A stretch of 64,000 bases of DNA, taken from NCBI GenBank assembly GCA_016708305.1, contig JADJGB010000008.1, forward strand, positions 310,001-374,000, written 5' to 3'. The notes below the pieces were generated by a model. That model made no database searches. It was not told the DNA's origin and was given only the letters and a program-made list of their open reading frames with translations. Shown one piece after another: positions 17,925 through 27,463 of this stretch. The position numbers and the translations under genes were made by a program. The DNA is from Sphingobacteriales bacterium (GTDB lineage: Bacteria > Bacteroidota > Bacteroidia > Chitinophagales > Chitinophagaceae). Position 1 is the stretch's first letter. Every line of letters begins with the position of its first letter.

Positions 17925-19982
17925 ATGAACAACAGATTTTCTTTTTCAGTATTCACAGCGGGTATCATTGTTTTAATGATAAGTTTTGTTGTATCATCCT
18001 GTAATAAAAAATTTGATGAACCACCTTTGGGTACCGATCCCAATATTACGGCCAACCTTACCATTAAAGACTTGAAAGCAATGTATTCTTCCATCGGAAG
18101 CTTTCAAAGGATTAATGATGATAAGGTTATCAGCGGCATTGTGATTGCCGATGACAGAAGCGGCAATTTTTACAAACAAATCATTATTCAGGACGAAACC
18201 GGGGGCATCCCCATCCTGCTGGATGGAAATAATGTATATACTTCCTATCCTGTAGGGCGCAAAGTATTTGTAAAGGTTAAAGGACTAATGCTAGGTGATT
18301 ATGGTGGAAATATTCAATTGGGTCTTGACTCTGTTCGTTCTGATGATGGAAGATATTTGAATCTTGGAAGAATTCCACAACCACTTTTTGACCAGTATAT
18401 TTTGAAAGGTTCTTTTGGAAATGAAGTGAAGCCCAAAGTGATTAAGATTTCGGAAATAACCAAAAACATTAATGATCCGGCATATAGCATGCTTGTTCAG
18501 ATAAATAAAGCAGAGTTTGGCGATGCCGACCTTAATAAAACCTATGCCGATCCGGCTAACAAACAAACTGTTTCTGCGGTGAACTTCAATATAAGAACTT
18601 GTGATGATTCTAAAATTATTGTTTTAAGAAACAGCAGTTATGCGCGGTTTGCGGGAGCTAAAGTAGCCCAGGGCAATGGCGCTTTAATAGGGGTACCCGG
18701 TATTTTTAACGGAACGGTACAGTTCTTTATACGTGATACTTCTGATGCGCAATTTACCAATGCAAGGTGTAGCGCCCAGCCGGTAACTGTTAAGAGTATT
18801 GCGGATATACTTAAATATGCTACACCGGAAGCAGACTCTATCATTCCGTTTGGTATAGCCATTGAAGGAACAATTATCTCCGGTACCGGAAATGAAGCTG
18901 CGGGTAACTACCGGTTGCAGGATGCTACAGGAGGTATAACCCTATATTTTACTAAAGGCAGTAATCCGTCTCCCGGTACTTTGGGTGATAAATTACGAGT
19001 AAATGTTAGTGGTCAGAGGTTTAGTATGTTCAACGGAACCATTCAGGTCAGTGATGTAAATAACTCAACCACTGTTGGAAAAGGAACGATTACTCCAAGA
19101 GTAGCTACTATTGAAGAGATAAAAAATAACCTTCAGGCATGGCAATCTACTGTAGTGGCTATTAAGGGCGTTACTTTTGCGGAGGGAAGTACCGCCTCTA
19201 CCGGTAAGAACTATACCGTAAAAGATGCCTCTGGAGAAATTACCACCTTTGTTAGAACCACTGCTGGTATCATTATACCGGCTGCTGCAGATACAGTTTT
19301 GGGTTATGTCAGCATTTATCAACCTGCCGGACAACCGGCTACTGCCCAACTCGTTTTGCGCACTCTTGACGATATAAAAGGTGGAAATACTGGAGGGCTG
19401 TTTTCTGCTTCTTTTGATTTTGCCGGTGTTACTACCACCTCCGGAACTACTGACCCGACACCTTTGCCTACTGTTAATGGATTGATATTCAGCAATTTCA
19501 CTGCTATAGGGGTGGGAACCAACTCAAGCGGAGCTGGAAGATTTTCATTCTCTGGTTGGCCTTTGGGGGCTACTAATGGTAGTGATGCATTTACGGGAGA
19601 TATTGATTTGGCCAAATATTTTGAAGTGGTAATTACTCCTCAGAGCGGTAAAAGGCTGGATCTGAACAAATTGACATTTACATTGCAACGTTCGGGAACC
19701 GGAATAAGACAATATGCTGTGAGGTCGGGATTGGATGCGTTTAACACTAATCTGCCTGCGTCTATTGATCCGGAGAACACTAATCTCTCGGTGGTTGCTA
19801 CGAGTGTTTTTCAGGTAAGTGATGCTGTTTCTAATGCACAAAACGGTAGTACAATAAGCTTTGGTAATAGTTTTAAAAATTTTACAACCCCCATCACACT
19901 CAGGTTTTATGGATTTAATGCCGAGTCATCAGGAGGTACCTTTAGTATTGATAATGTGGTAATTGAAGGAAAAGCTTATTGA
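17925..19982 (+). CDS. DUF5689 domain lipoprotein
   Basis: The protein has 685 aa with a lipobox (SFVVSSC-NKK). Residues ~45-260 fit DUF5689: TIKDLKAMY, DDKVISGIVIADDRSGNFYKQ, IIQDETGGIPILLDG and YPVGRKVFVKVKGL. Two further repeats of an OB-like fold follow (YRLQDATGGITLYF, YTVKDASGEITTFV), then a beta-sandwich C-terminus with FSIDNVVIEG. It sits directly behind the TonB-type receptor in what appears to be one transcript, ended by the hairpin at 20001-20034. Likely an outer-surface binding partner of that receptor. Confidence 0.8.
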   Translation: MNNRFSFSVFTAGIIVLMISFVVSSCNKKFDEPPLGTDPNITANLTIKDLKAMYSSIGSFQRINDDKVISGIVIADDRSGNFYKQIIIQDETGGIPILLDGNNVYTSYPVGRKVFVKVKGLMLGDYGGNIQLGLDSVRSDDGRYLNLGRIPQPLFDQYILKGSFGNEVKPKVIKISEITKNINDPAYSMLVQINKAEFGDADLNKTYADPANKQTVSAVNFNIRTCDDSKIIVLRNSSYARFAGAKVAQGNGALIGVPGIFNGTVQFFIRDTSDAQFTNARCSAQPVTVKSIADILKYATPEADSIIPFGIAIEGTIISGTGNEAAGNYRLQDATGGITLYFTKGSNPSPGTLGDKLRVNVSGQRFSMFNGTIQVSDVNNSTTVGKGTITPRVATIEEIKNNLQAWQSTVVAIKGVTFAEGSTASTGKNYTVKDASGEITTFVRTTAGIIIPAAADTVLGYVSIYQPAGQPATAQLVLRTLDDIKGGNTGGLFSASFDFAGVTTTSGTTDPTPLPTVNGLIFSNFTAIGVGTNSSGAGRFSFSGWPLGATNGSDAFTGDIDLAKYFEVVITPQSGKRLDLNKLTFTLQRSGTGIRQYAVRSGLDAFNTNLPASIDPENTNLSVVATSVFQVSDAVSNAQNGSTISFGNSFKNFTTPITLRFYGFNAESSGGTFSIDNVVIEGKAY

Positions 19983-20000
19983 TAATTTATTGAGTTTATC

Positions 20001-20034
20001 AAAAACCGAAATCTGAAGGGGTTTCGGTTTTTTC
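20001..20034 (+). terminator. Rho-independent terminator
   Basis: An 11-bp stem (AAAAACCGAAA with its complement at 20022-20032), a 10-nt loop and a following T run lie 19 nt after the DUF5689 stop codon. Good intrinsic terminator form for the TonB/DUF5689 transcript. Confidence 0.85.
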
Positions 20035-20121
20035 TTTTCAACCTAATTTGCGTTTTCATTGTTCGTTTTTCAGAGTTTTCTTTTACCTTTAATAGAATCG
20101 TTTTTATAGATAATTGGGATA

Positions 20122-21383
20122 ATGCCCAATTTTGTAATTGTGAGTATGCTGTTGCGTCATCTGCATTTTTTAAAACTGGTTTTCCTTCACGGAATTACTG
20201 CTTTTGGCGGACCCCAGGCGCATATTGCCATGATGATGAAAACTTTTGTAAAACAAACGCCATACATTACCGAAAATGAATTGCTTGAGTATAATGCTTT
20301 TTGTCAGTTATTACTCAGCTTCATCTACCCAAACACTTACGCTGATTGGTTATAAGAGAGGTGGAATCCCTTTGGCTGTGCTTACATTATTGGTTTGGAT
20401 TGTTCCCGCCTCAGCCATTATGCTGGCTCTTTCTTTTCTGGTGGGTTATCTCGATTCGGGCAGTACAAATCTCGATATTTTAAGATTTATTGTACCGATG
20501 GCGGCGGGTTTCCTCATTTATGCCTTCTGGGCAGCCTTCTCTTTTTCGGTACATAATACGATTACAATGGTCATTGCTATTGTTACCACATTTGTTACTT
20601 TTTTCTTTTTTGGGAAACCGTTTATTATTCCTTTATTAATAGTACTTGGAGGTATTATTACCAATCTCAGCCATAAAAGAATTCCGCAGGTAGAAGTGGT
20701 ACCTCGTAAGATAAAATGGTGGAATATCTGGCTGTTTGCCATCATATTTATTATGGCGGGTGTATTGAGCGAAACCGCTCGTAAAAACGACTGGCCAAAC
20801 CGTAAACCACTGAATCTGTTTGAAAATACTTACCGGATGGGAAGCATAGTTTTTGGCGGTGGCAATGTGCTGATGCCTATTATGTATGAACAATGGAGCG
20901 TGAGACCTGAAGCTGTTAAGAATAAAAACCCAAATGTTGTTCAAATTGATAAAGGTGATATGATGACAGGCATTGGATTAGTGAGAGCGGTTCCCGGTCC
21001 GGTTTTTTCTATTGCATCATACACCGGGGGGCTGGCTTTAAAAGATATGGGTGTGGGAATGCAAGTAGTGGGAGGGCTAATTGGTATGATAGCCATTTTT
21101 TTACCCAGCGCTTTGCTGGTGTTGTTTTTCTTTCCGATTTGGAGCAAACTGAAGAAATATTCAGTGATTTACAGGTCTTTAGAAGGAATCAATGCTGCGG
21201 TTTTGGGTATCATGGTGGGTTCTACTATTTTTTATAATGAAAGACATTTCCTTTTTTTCTGGTACTTCCGATGGGGTTGCCAATATAGCTGTAGTAGCAG
21301 GAACGGCTTTAGGATTGATTTTTACCCGAATTCCGGCGCCATTTTATGTGCTTGCTTGCTTTGTTCTGGGCTATTTTCTGTAG
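20122..21383 (+). CDS. chrA: Chromate transporter ChrA family (two apparent frameshifts)
   Basis: ChrA proteins of the CHR superfamily export chromate or related oxyanions and consist of two homologous membrane halves. The first half has the signature FGGPQAHIAMMM and ASSTQTLTLIGYKRGG, the second GSIVFGGGNVLMP and GLVRAVPGPVFSIASYTGG. The frame breaks at about 20312-20322 (QLL then ASSTQT, one extra base) and at about 21242. After the second break the true C-terminus FFSGTSDGVANIAVVAG continues to the stop at 21383. The restored length is ~420 aa, a full two-domain transporter. It overlaps the 3' end of nadD by 13 nt on opposite strands. The actual substrate is not certain from sequence. Confidence 0.85.
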
Positions 21384-21943
21384 TATCCGCCTTTTTCTAT
21401 TTCTTCAATCACGCTTTCGGGCATCAGGTAACGGATTGATTTTTTTTCCTGAATCAACTTTCTGATTTCCGTTGCGGAAATTTCTAACAGTGGCGCTTTC
21501 ATTTCTACAATGTCAGCATCATGGCGTTCAGTGATTGCGAAACCCGGACGGTTATATAAAATAATGGTATGGTTTTTCAGGATATACTCATAGTTTTTCC
21601 ATTTAGTAATATTCTGAAAGCTATCGCCACCCATGATAACAAAAAATCGGTGCTGCGGATACTTTTCTGTTAAGTAAGCCAGTGTTACAGATGTATAAGA
21701 GGGGCGCTCCAATGAAAACTCCACATCGGTTACTCTCAGTCGGTCGTTATCAGCCACTGCCAGGTCGGTGAGGTAATAGCGCTGGTTTTCGTTCAGTAGT
21801 GATTTAGTTTCTTTCAATGGATTATGTGGAGATACCACAAACCAGATTTTGTCCACCACTGCTTCATTTAATATATGGCTGGCAATGATTAAATGCCCAT
21901 GATGCACTGGATTAAAAGAACCAAAGAATAGGCCGATATTCAT
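21371..21943 (-). CDS. nadD: Nicotinate-nucleotide adenylyltransferase NadD
   Basis: NadD adenylates nicotinate mononucleotide in NAD synthesis, the pathway that NadA (0.4 kb) starts. With the ATG at 21943 the protein has 190 aa. Nucleotidyltransferase motifs are FGSFNPVHHGHL (GxFxPxHxGH), WFVVSPHNPLK, VIMGGDSF and ISATEIRKLI (ISSTxIR-type). A TTG 15 nt upstream is in frame but would only add SIIY before the conserved N-terminus. It is followed upstream on the same strand by the FeoA-like gene with a gap of about 15 nt. Confidence 0.94.
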   Translation of the reverse strand: MNIGLFFGSFNPVHHGHLIIASHILNEAVVDKIWFVVSPHNPLKETKSLLNENQRYYLTDLAVADNDRLRVTDVEFSLERPSYTSVTLAYLTEKYPQHRFFVIMGGDSFQNITKWKNYEYILKNHTIILYNRPGFAITERHDADIVEMKAPLLEISATEIRKLIQEKKSIRYLMPESVIEEIEKGGYYRK

Positions 21944-21958
21944 GTAAATAATTGACAA

Positions 21959-22201
21959 TCAATGATTTATAGATACAACAATATGTTTGGCCTCATCCAA
22001 CCGAAGGCTGAGTACATATCCGGCTACAGATACAGAAACCGGATCTTTTAAAGGCGCTATTTTTACAATTTCAATATCTTCTCCCGGAAGGCAGCCCATT
22101 TCCATGAGTTTCAAAAATATATCTTCAGTCGTAAATCTTACAATCGTTGCCTTTTGGCCCGGGAGCAATTCAGAAAGCAACATTTCCTGCTTTTTTTCCA
22201 T
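21959..22201 (-). CDS. feoA: FeoA domain protein
   Basis: From the ATG at 22201 the protein has 80 aa. The short SH3-like FeoA fold is recognisable: LLSELLPGQKATIVRF, then LKLMEMGCLPGEDIEIVKIAP and the final GYVLSLRLDEAKHIVV. FeoA assists the ferrous iron permease FeoB; feoB is not next to it here, so the gene is either an orphan or serves FeoB in trans. It lies immediately upstream of nadD in the same direction. Confidence 0.85.
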   Translation of the reverse strand: MEKKQEMLLSELLPGQKATIVRFTTEDIFLKLMEMGCLPGEDIEIVKIAPLKDPVSVSVAGYVLSLRLDEAKHIVVSINH

Positions 22202-22258
22202 AAATGCAAAACTAAGCATTGTGGTTTGTGTTTTGTTTACGAAATTTGAAAAATAATT

Positions 22259-22711
22259 ATGTCAACAAATAATTTTACGGTCAGTTTTTTTTTCATCAAA
22301 CCTGTACGGTTGGAAAACCGAAAGAATCTTAAAAATTTTATCAATGAGTTTCTGAGGGGGAGTATTGATTATCATTCAGGTGAAATCAATTATATATTTT
22401 GTAATGATGAAGATTTGCTGCAGATCAATCGTGATTTTCTTCAACATGATTTTTATACTGACATTATCACTTTTGATATGTCTGAAAAGGGTGACAATTT
22501 CCTTCAATCCGAAATTTATATTAGCGTGGACAGAGTGAAGGATAATGCGCATCAAAACGGGCGATCTTTTAAGGAAGAGTTGCATCGGGTTATTTTTCAT
22601 GGAATACTTCACCTTTGCGGGTATAAGGATAAGACAAAGAGAGAAGAAGAATTGATGCGTTCAATGGAAGATAAATGCTTAAATGAATATTTCAAACATG
22701 TTTCACGATAA
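22259..22711 (+). CDS. ybeY: Endoribonuclease YbeY (rRNA maturation factor)
   Basis: YbeY is a zinc-dependent RNase needed for 16S rRNA 3' end maturation and ribosome quality control. The protein has 150 aa. The family core is present: YIFCNDEDLLQINRDFL, the TDIITFDM segment and the metal motif FHGILHLCGYKD. The usual third ligand of H-x3-H-x5-H is Lys or Asp here (GYKDKT), which I recall from other Bacteroidota YbeY proteins but cannot check. The stop codon lies inside the inverted repeat at 22700-22744. Confidence 0.93.
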   Translation: MSTNNFTVSFFFIKPVRLENRKNLKNFINEFLRGSIDYHSGEINYIFCNDEDLLQINRDFLQHDFYTDIITFDMSEKGDNFLQSEIYISVDRVKDNAHQNGRSFKEELHRVIFHGILHLCGYKDKTKREEELMRSMEDKCLNEYFKHVSR

Positions 22712-22744
22712 ACTGTTTCATGCTGAAACAGTGTTGCGTGAAAC
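22700..22744. repeat. Nested inverted repeats with parS-like half sites
   Basis: An inner 9-bp stem (ACTGTTTCA at 22712-22720, complement at 22724-22732, loop TGC) sits inside an outer 8-bp stem (GTTTCACG at 22700-22707, CGTGAAAC at 22737-22744). The outer halves equal the two halves of the parS palindrome TGTTTCACGTGAAACA, but pulled apart. The element starts in the last ybeY codons and ends 16 nt before the HNH-like gene. There is no T run, so it is not a classical terminator. Confidence 0.5.
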
Positions 22745-22759
22745 TATTACTTTTGCAAA

Positions 22760-23374
22760 ATGAAACGTAAGCGCTGGACTCCTCAGGGTGAGGCTACACC
22801 CGAATTACTCAAGGTGAGGGAAAAAAGAAGATGGCAAATATCCTTAAGAAGATATGTGTTGGAAGAAAATCTTAGCTTGGCTTATGCTCCTTATTTTGGC
22901 TTAGATATCAAAAATATGCGCCTTTGGTTCGAATTTCAGTTCAATGATGGGCTCAACTGGGCTAATTTTGGCGAAAAATGGCAGTTTGACCATATTATTC
23001 CGGTTACATATTTCGATTTTTCGAATGAAGAAGAGCTGAAAATGTGCTGGAATTTTACCAATCTCAGGGTAGAGTATATAAAACATGGCAAAGACAGAGG
23101 CAAAAGACTCGATTTAATACATGCCCGCGAATATTTTAGGGAAATGTATGAAACAACAGGCTTCGAAATCTGTTTAAAATTATTGCAAAAAATTGATTCA
23201 ATCAGGCTTTCAGAAGCCATCAATACAAAAACACAAACAGATTTCATTCTTCAGAAGAAAGATTTTCTGAATAAGATTGGAAAATACAAACAGTTTGAGT
23301 TTGAGTTGCTCAATTCTGGTAGGTCAGTTGAAGAGGTGGTGAGAGAAATTGATTTATTAAAAAAACATTTATAA
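22760..23374 (+). CDS. HNH-like nuclease domain protein
   Basis: The protein has 204 aa. A basic N-terminus (MKRKRWTPQGEA, REKRRWQISLRR) is followed by a compact HNH-like core WQFDHIIPVTYFDF and CWNFTNLRVEY. The DH-x-P...N-x-L pattern matches phage-type HNH endonucleases. The C-terminal third is helical and charged (RSVEEVVREIDLLKKHL). It lies between ybeY and mnmG with short spacings on the same strand. No restriction, phage or toxin partner is visible, so it may be a chromosomal nuclease of unknown role. Zinc-binding cysteines of classical HNH fingers are missing. Confidence 0.65.
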   Translation: MKRKRWTPQGEATPELLKVREKRRWQISLRRYVLEENLSLAYAPYFGLDIKNMRLWFEFQFNDGLNWANFGEKWQFDHIIPVTYFDFSNEEELKMCWNFTNLRVEYIKHGKDRGKRLDLIHAREYFREMYETTGFEICLKLLQKIDSIRLSEAINTKTQTDFILQKKDFLNKIGKYKQFEFELLNSGRSVEEVVREIDLLKKHL

Positions 23375-23383
23375 AAAATAAGG

Positions 23384-25254
23384 ATGTTTGCTGAATACGA
23401 TGTTATAGTAGTGGGCGCCGGCCATGCCGGGTCTGAGGCGGCGGCTGCAGCGGCCAATATGGGTTCAAAAACCCTGTTGATAACCATGAATTTGCAGAAT
23501 ATAGCCCAAATGAGCTGTAATCCTGCGATGGGTGGTATAGCCAAAGGACAGATTGTGAGAGAAATTGATGCTTTAGGAGGCTACTCGGGCATTGTTACAG
23601 ATGCTACCATGATTCAGTTCAGAATGCTCAACCGCTCCAAAGGTCCTGCCATGTGGAGTCCGCGTGCGCAAAGCGACCGGATGCTCTTTTCGGCCAAATG
23701 GCGCGAAATGCTGGAGCAAACCACCAATCTGGATTTTTATCAGGATATGGTGAAGGGTTTATTAGTGAAAGAAGGAAGGTTGATGGGAGTAATTACCGGA
23801 ATGGGACGACGAAATCAGGTCAAAAGCGGTGGTTTTGACGAACGGAACCTTCCTGAATGGCATTATTCACATCGGAGAAAAGCAATTCGGCGGTGGCAGG
23901 GTGGCCGAAAAGGCTTCTACGGGCATTACCGAGCAATTAGTAAGCCTTGGATTTGAAAGCGACCGGCTGAAAACCGGAACGCCACCCAGGGTAGATGGAC
24001 GGAGTTTGGACTACTCAAAAATGGAAATTCAGGAGGGAGACACCGAAATATCCGGCTTTTCATTCACCGATACGCCAAAATTAGACCCAAAAAAGCAGCG
24101 TTGCTGCTGGATTACCTACACCAATACTAAGGTTCACGACAAACTGAGGACCGGATTTGACCGAAGCCCCATGTACGCCGGAAGGATTGATGGGGTGGGC
24201 CCCCGGTATTGCCCCAGCATTGAAGATAAAATAAATCGCTTTGCCGACAGGGAAAGACATCAGATTTTTGTAGAACCCGAGGGATGGAATACGGTGGAAA
24301 TTTATGTAAACGGTTTTTCTACCTCTTTACCGGAAGAAGTGCAGCATGAAGCCATAAAAATTTATACCCGGTTTTGAAAATGCGAAACTCTTTCGCCCGG
24401 GCTAGGCCATTGAGTACGACTACTTTCCGCCGACACAACTGAAACATACGCTGGAAACAAAACTCATTCCCAACCTTTATTTTGCAGGACAGATAAACGG
24501 CACTACCGGTTATGAGGAGGCAGCCTGCCAGGGATTGGTGGCAGGTGTAAATGCCCATTTGAAAATAAACGGAAAAGAACCCTTTACCCTAAAGAGAAAT
24601 GAAGCCTACATCGGAGTATTGATTGACGACCTGATTAACAAAGGAACCGAAGAGCCATACCGGATGTTTACCTCCAGAGCCGAGTTCAGAACCTTGCTCC
24701 GGCAGGATAATGCAGATGCAAGGCTGACGCCAATCAGCCATAAGCTTGGATTAGCCTCAGCAGAGCGATACGAAAAGGTGATGCAGAAGAATAAAAACAT
24801 CGAAATCATCAAAAAAGCGTTGAAGGAAAAAAGCCTGCGCCCGGATGAGCTCAATTCTTTCTTAGAAAAATTGGGTTCAGCGCCGATTACTGAAAAACAG
24901 AAAGCAGAAAAGATTCTGTTGCGCCCGGATGTTGAACTGGAAGACCTGGCAACGGTTGTTCCGGATATTGGCAGCAACCTCAACGGATATTCAAAAGAAG
25001 AAATAGAGCAGGCATCCATACAGATCAAATATGATGTGTATATCGAAAAGGAAAAAGAAATCGTAGCCCGGATGAACGAAATGGAAAACCTAATCATTCC
25101 CGATACATTTGACTACCACAAACTCGCTTCATTGGGCGGGGAAGCAAAAGAAAAATTAATCAAAGTAAAACCCCGCACCCTGGGTCAGGCAAGTCGTATA
25201 TCGGGCATCAACCCCAGCGATATACAAATACTGATGGTGTATATGGGTAGGTAG
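23384..25254 (+). CDS. mnmG: tRNA uridine-5-carboxymethylaminomethyl enzyme MnmG (disrupted)
   Basis: MnmG (GidA) works with MnmE to install cmnm5 on U34 of certain tRNAs, using FAD and NADH. The N-terminus has the FAD motif DVIVVGAGHAGSEAA, then MSCNPAMGGIAKGQIVREIDALGG. Further family blocks are LKTGTPPRVDGRS, FAGQINGTTGYEEAACQG and the C-terminal RTLGQASRISGI. The frame is broken near 23815, again near 24370 (before PGFENAKLFRPG), and by an in-frame TAG at 24403-24405 where the family has Tyr (RPGYAIEYDYF). Restored length is about 620 aa, normal for MnmG. Three lesions in such a conserved gene suggest low consensus quality, though true loss cannot be excluded. Confidence 0.92.
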
Positions 25255-25334
25255 TATAAAACATTGATAATCAATATGTTGTAATGGGTTAAAATTTATA
25301 GGGTTTTAGAAATTTTAACTAAAAGGCTTATTAA

Positions 25335-25751
25335 ATGAAGGATTTTCACCTGAATCAACTGAATAAGGTTTTAAATTATATAGACGATAATTTAGAGTGT
25401 GATTTGACACTTGGCAAAATTGCTAAATTTGGAAATTTCTCCTCCTTTCATTTTCATAGGCTTTTTCGTGCTTACACTACCGAAACGTTAAATGATTATA
25501 TTTCAAGAAAACGCATCGAAAAAGTCGCTTCACTTTTAATTCGCAATAAAGCCCTGACAATTGCAGAACTTGCTTATACTTATGGTTTTTCAAGCAACTC
25601 TTCTTTGACCAAAACTTTAAAAAAAACATTCGAAATCAGCCCAAGCCGGTTCAGGCAATTGAGTTCATCTCAATATGATAAAATCATAAAAAGCAAGAAT
25701 GGACAAAAGTTTGAGAAGTTTGAAGAATACATTTGTCATATTAATCCCTAA
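25335..25751 (+). CDS. AraC-type DNA-binding protein truncated by an insertion sequence
   Basis: The 138 aa contain a complete AraC double HTH domain: LGKIAKFGNFSSFHFHRLFRAYTTE for the first helix-turn-helix and YGFSSNSSLTKTLKKTFEISPSRF for the second. In close relatives such an N-terminal HTH is followed by a GyrI-like effector domain. Here the coding sequence ends in the left inverted repeat of the IS element at 25746, after EYICHIN. The sequence right of the IS (27339 on) does not continue the reading frame, so the downstream part has been lost or scrambled. Probably a remnant, but the DNA-binding half could still be made. Confidence 0.65.
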   Translation: MKDFHLNQLNKVLNYIDDNLECDLTLGKIAKFGNFSSFHFHRLFRAYTTETLNDYISRKRIEKVASLLIRNKALTIAELAYTYGFSSNSSLTKTLKKTFEISPSRFRQLSSSQYDKIIKSKNGQKFEKFEEYICHINP

Positions 25752-27338
25752 CTCCGCTAAATTAGGTAGTCTATTTTTATTTTTTTGAACAGGTCTGCAT
25801 TTTTGCTTGTTATTTCAGATAGTTTCCATTGGTTGTTGATGTTGAGTTTGTAGATGGACTTACTGAGTTCAATGATGTCTTTGGGCGAATATTTACTTAG
25901 CTTTTTGATGTCCTTGAGCCTGATATATAGTTTGTGGTAGGCAATCATAGCGATGAAATTGGCGGTGAACCATCCCTCAAGCACGTATCGGTTCTGCATG
26001 TACATCAAATCGGCTTTGAGGAAGTTTTTGTAGGCATCGAAAATGGTTTCTATCTCGTTTCGCTGCTTGTATGCCTGATAGATTTCTTCGGGTGTTTTTT
26101 CTGATTTTATGTCATAAGTAAAAGTCAGCGTGCCGAAGACGTTAAGTTTTTGGGTGAATTTTTCTTTGGTATATATTTCGGGAAGTGAAGTGATGCGTTC
26201 GACATAATCAGCTTCTTCTTTTGCCCGCAAGCCTTCATCTAAAAAGGTAATAAAGCAGTCCTCTTCAATTTTGTATGTGTAATACCAGATAATGCGTTTC
26301 TGATAAAGAAAATACAACAGTTTGCTCTTGAAATTTGCTTCCTGCAATGGCTTATTGTCTATGAGCTTATTGCTTCTTTGCAGTGGAATGATGTATTGCA
26401 GGTTTTGGGCTTTCATCATGGCTGTATTTTCCTTGCTGTAAAATCCTTTGTCGGCAATGTAAATCACGTTTTGTATGTTCATTTCCTCCACGCACAATGC
26501 CATGGATTTGAGGTCGGTGATGTTGCCGTTTATCAGGCGGTAATAAACGGGCTGTTGCGTCTGTGCGGAAAACAAGTACATCAGCCTTACCTGCTTTTCA
26601 AAATCGAAATCGGGATTGTAGCCTTTGGCATTAACGGTAAGCATCTCCGACTTGCTGAAAACATGTGTGGAATCCATCATTACAAATTCAGCCGTTGAGC
26701 CGTTACCCGTTTTGTCCAACAAAGACTTCATCCAGTCAACAACGGCAGTGCGGTGTTCGCCTACCGATTTGAGCGTGTCAGAAATCAACTTATCGTCAAT
26801 CGTTTTTTTGCCGAAAACCTGTGAGCAAAAATCGTGGTCATAATAGTATGGAGCGCGTTTGATGGGCGTATTGTAAGCCCAACGGAACATGGCAAAGGCA
26901 AGAACAAGTTCGCATACATCTTTGGAAAAATAGTTTTCCATAAGTTCCATTTCATCCTTTACCAAAGAGGAAAACAAAAAAAACAATCCATAGTTTTTAA
27001 TATCAATAGGGTTGCTCTCTGCCATTTTACGAAGATTGTCTTTATCGGAAGGTACAAAACCATCCTGTTCGGTAATCTTACCGAGCAACACGCCTGTAAT
27101 CTTATCTGTGCGTTTTTTTTCCGCATTATACTTATACTCCACGCATACTTATAGTAGCCGCCTTTGATGAGTTTAATTTCAGTTTTCGGCTCTTTGAAAT
27201 TCAGAATCCATTTTGGTAAAGCCATAAACAACCTAATTAGGTAGCTCAAAGTTAACACCATTTTCCGCACAAACCAAAGAAAATCAGTAAACTTTTTTTA
27301 AAACTCGGTATAAAAGGGGTAAAAATGCGGAGTTAGGG
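25746..27338. mobile_element. IS1634-type insertion sequence (IS4 superfamily)
   Basis: Terminal inverted repeats CCCTAACTCCGC (25746-25757) and GCGGAGTTAGGG (27327-27338) are perfect over 12 bp. The element is 1593 bp with one transposase gene on the minus strand. The left flank ends in TTAAT; the right flank reads T-TTAAT, so a 5-bp target duplication TTAAT with one extra T is likely. It interrupts the araC-type gene on its left. Confidence 0.85.
25757..27225 (-). CDS. IS1634-family DDE transposase (one frameshift near the start)
   Basis: The frame from the ATG at 27225 (MALPKWILNFKEPKTEI) must join the main frame at about 27142, where KGGYYKYA runs into EYKYNAEKKRTDK; the corrected length is ~489 aa. 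DDE residues are D in VMMDSTHVF, D in VIYIADKGFYS and E in the IS4 signature Y-x2-R-x3-E-x6-K (YKQRNEIETIFDAYK). The large insert between the second D and E agrees with IS1634 members. The stop codon touches the left inverted repeat, so the gene fills the element. Only one indel separates it from an intact transposase. Confidence 0.85.
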
Positions 27339-27463
27339 TTTAATTCATAGTTTCCGGCTGGATTCTATTTGAGATTGCTGAAGTTTGTACCCAAGCTATG
27401 TAAAAAACATGTTCTTAAATGCGACTAATACTATATCGACAATTTTCGATTTTGATGCGTTTT

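Noticed and set aside
22760..23374. HNH protein as a toxin or homing endonuclease
   Set aside because: There is no immunity gene, intron or intein around it and no signal peptide.
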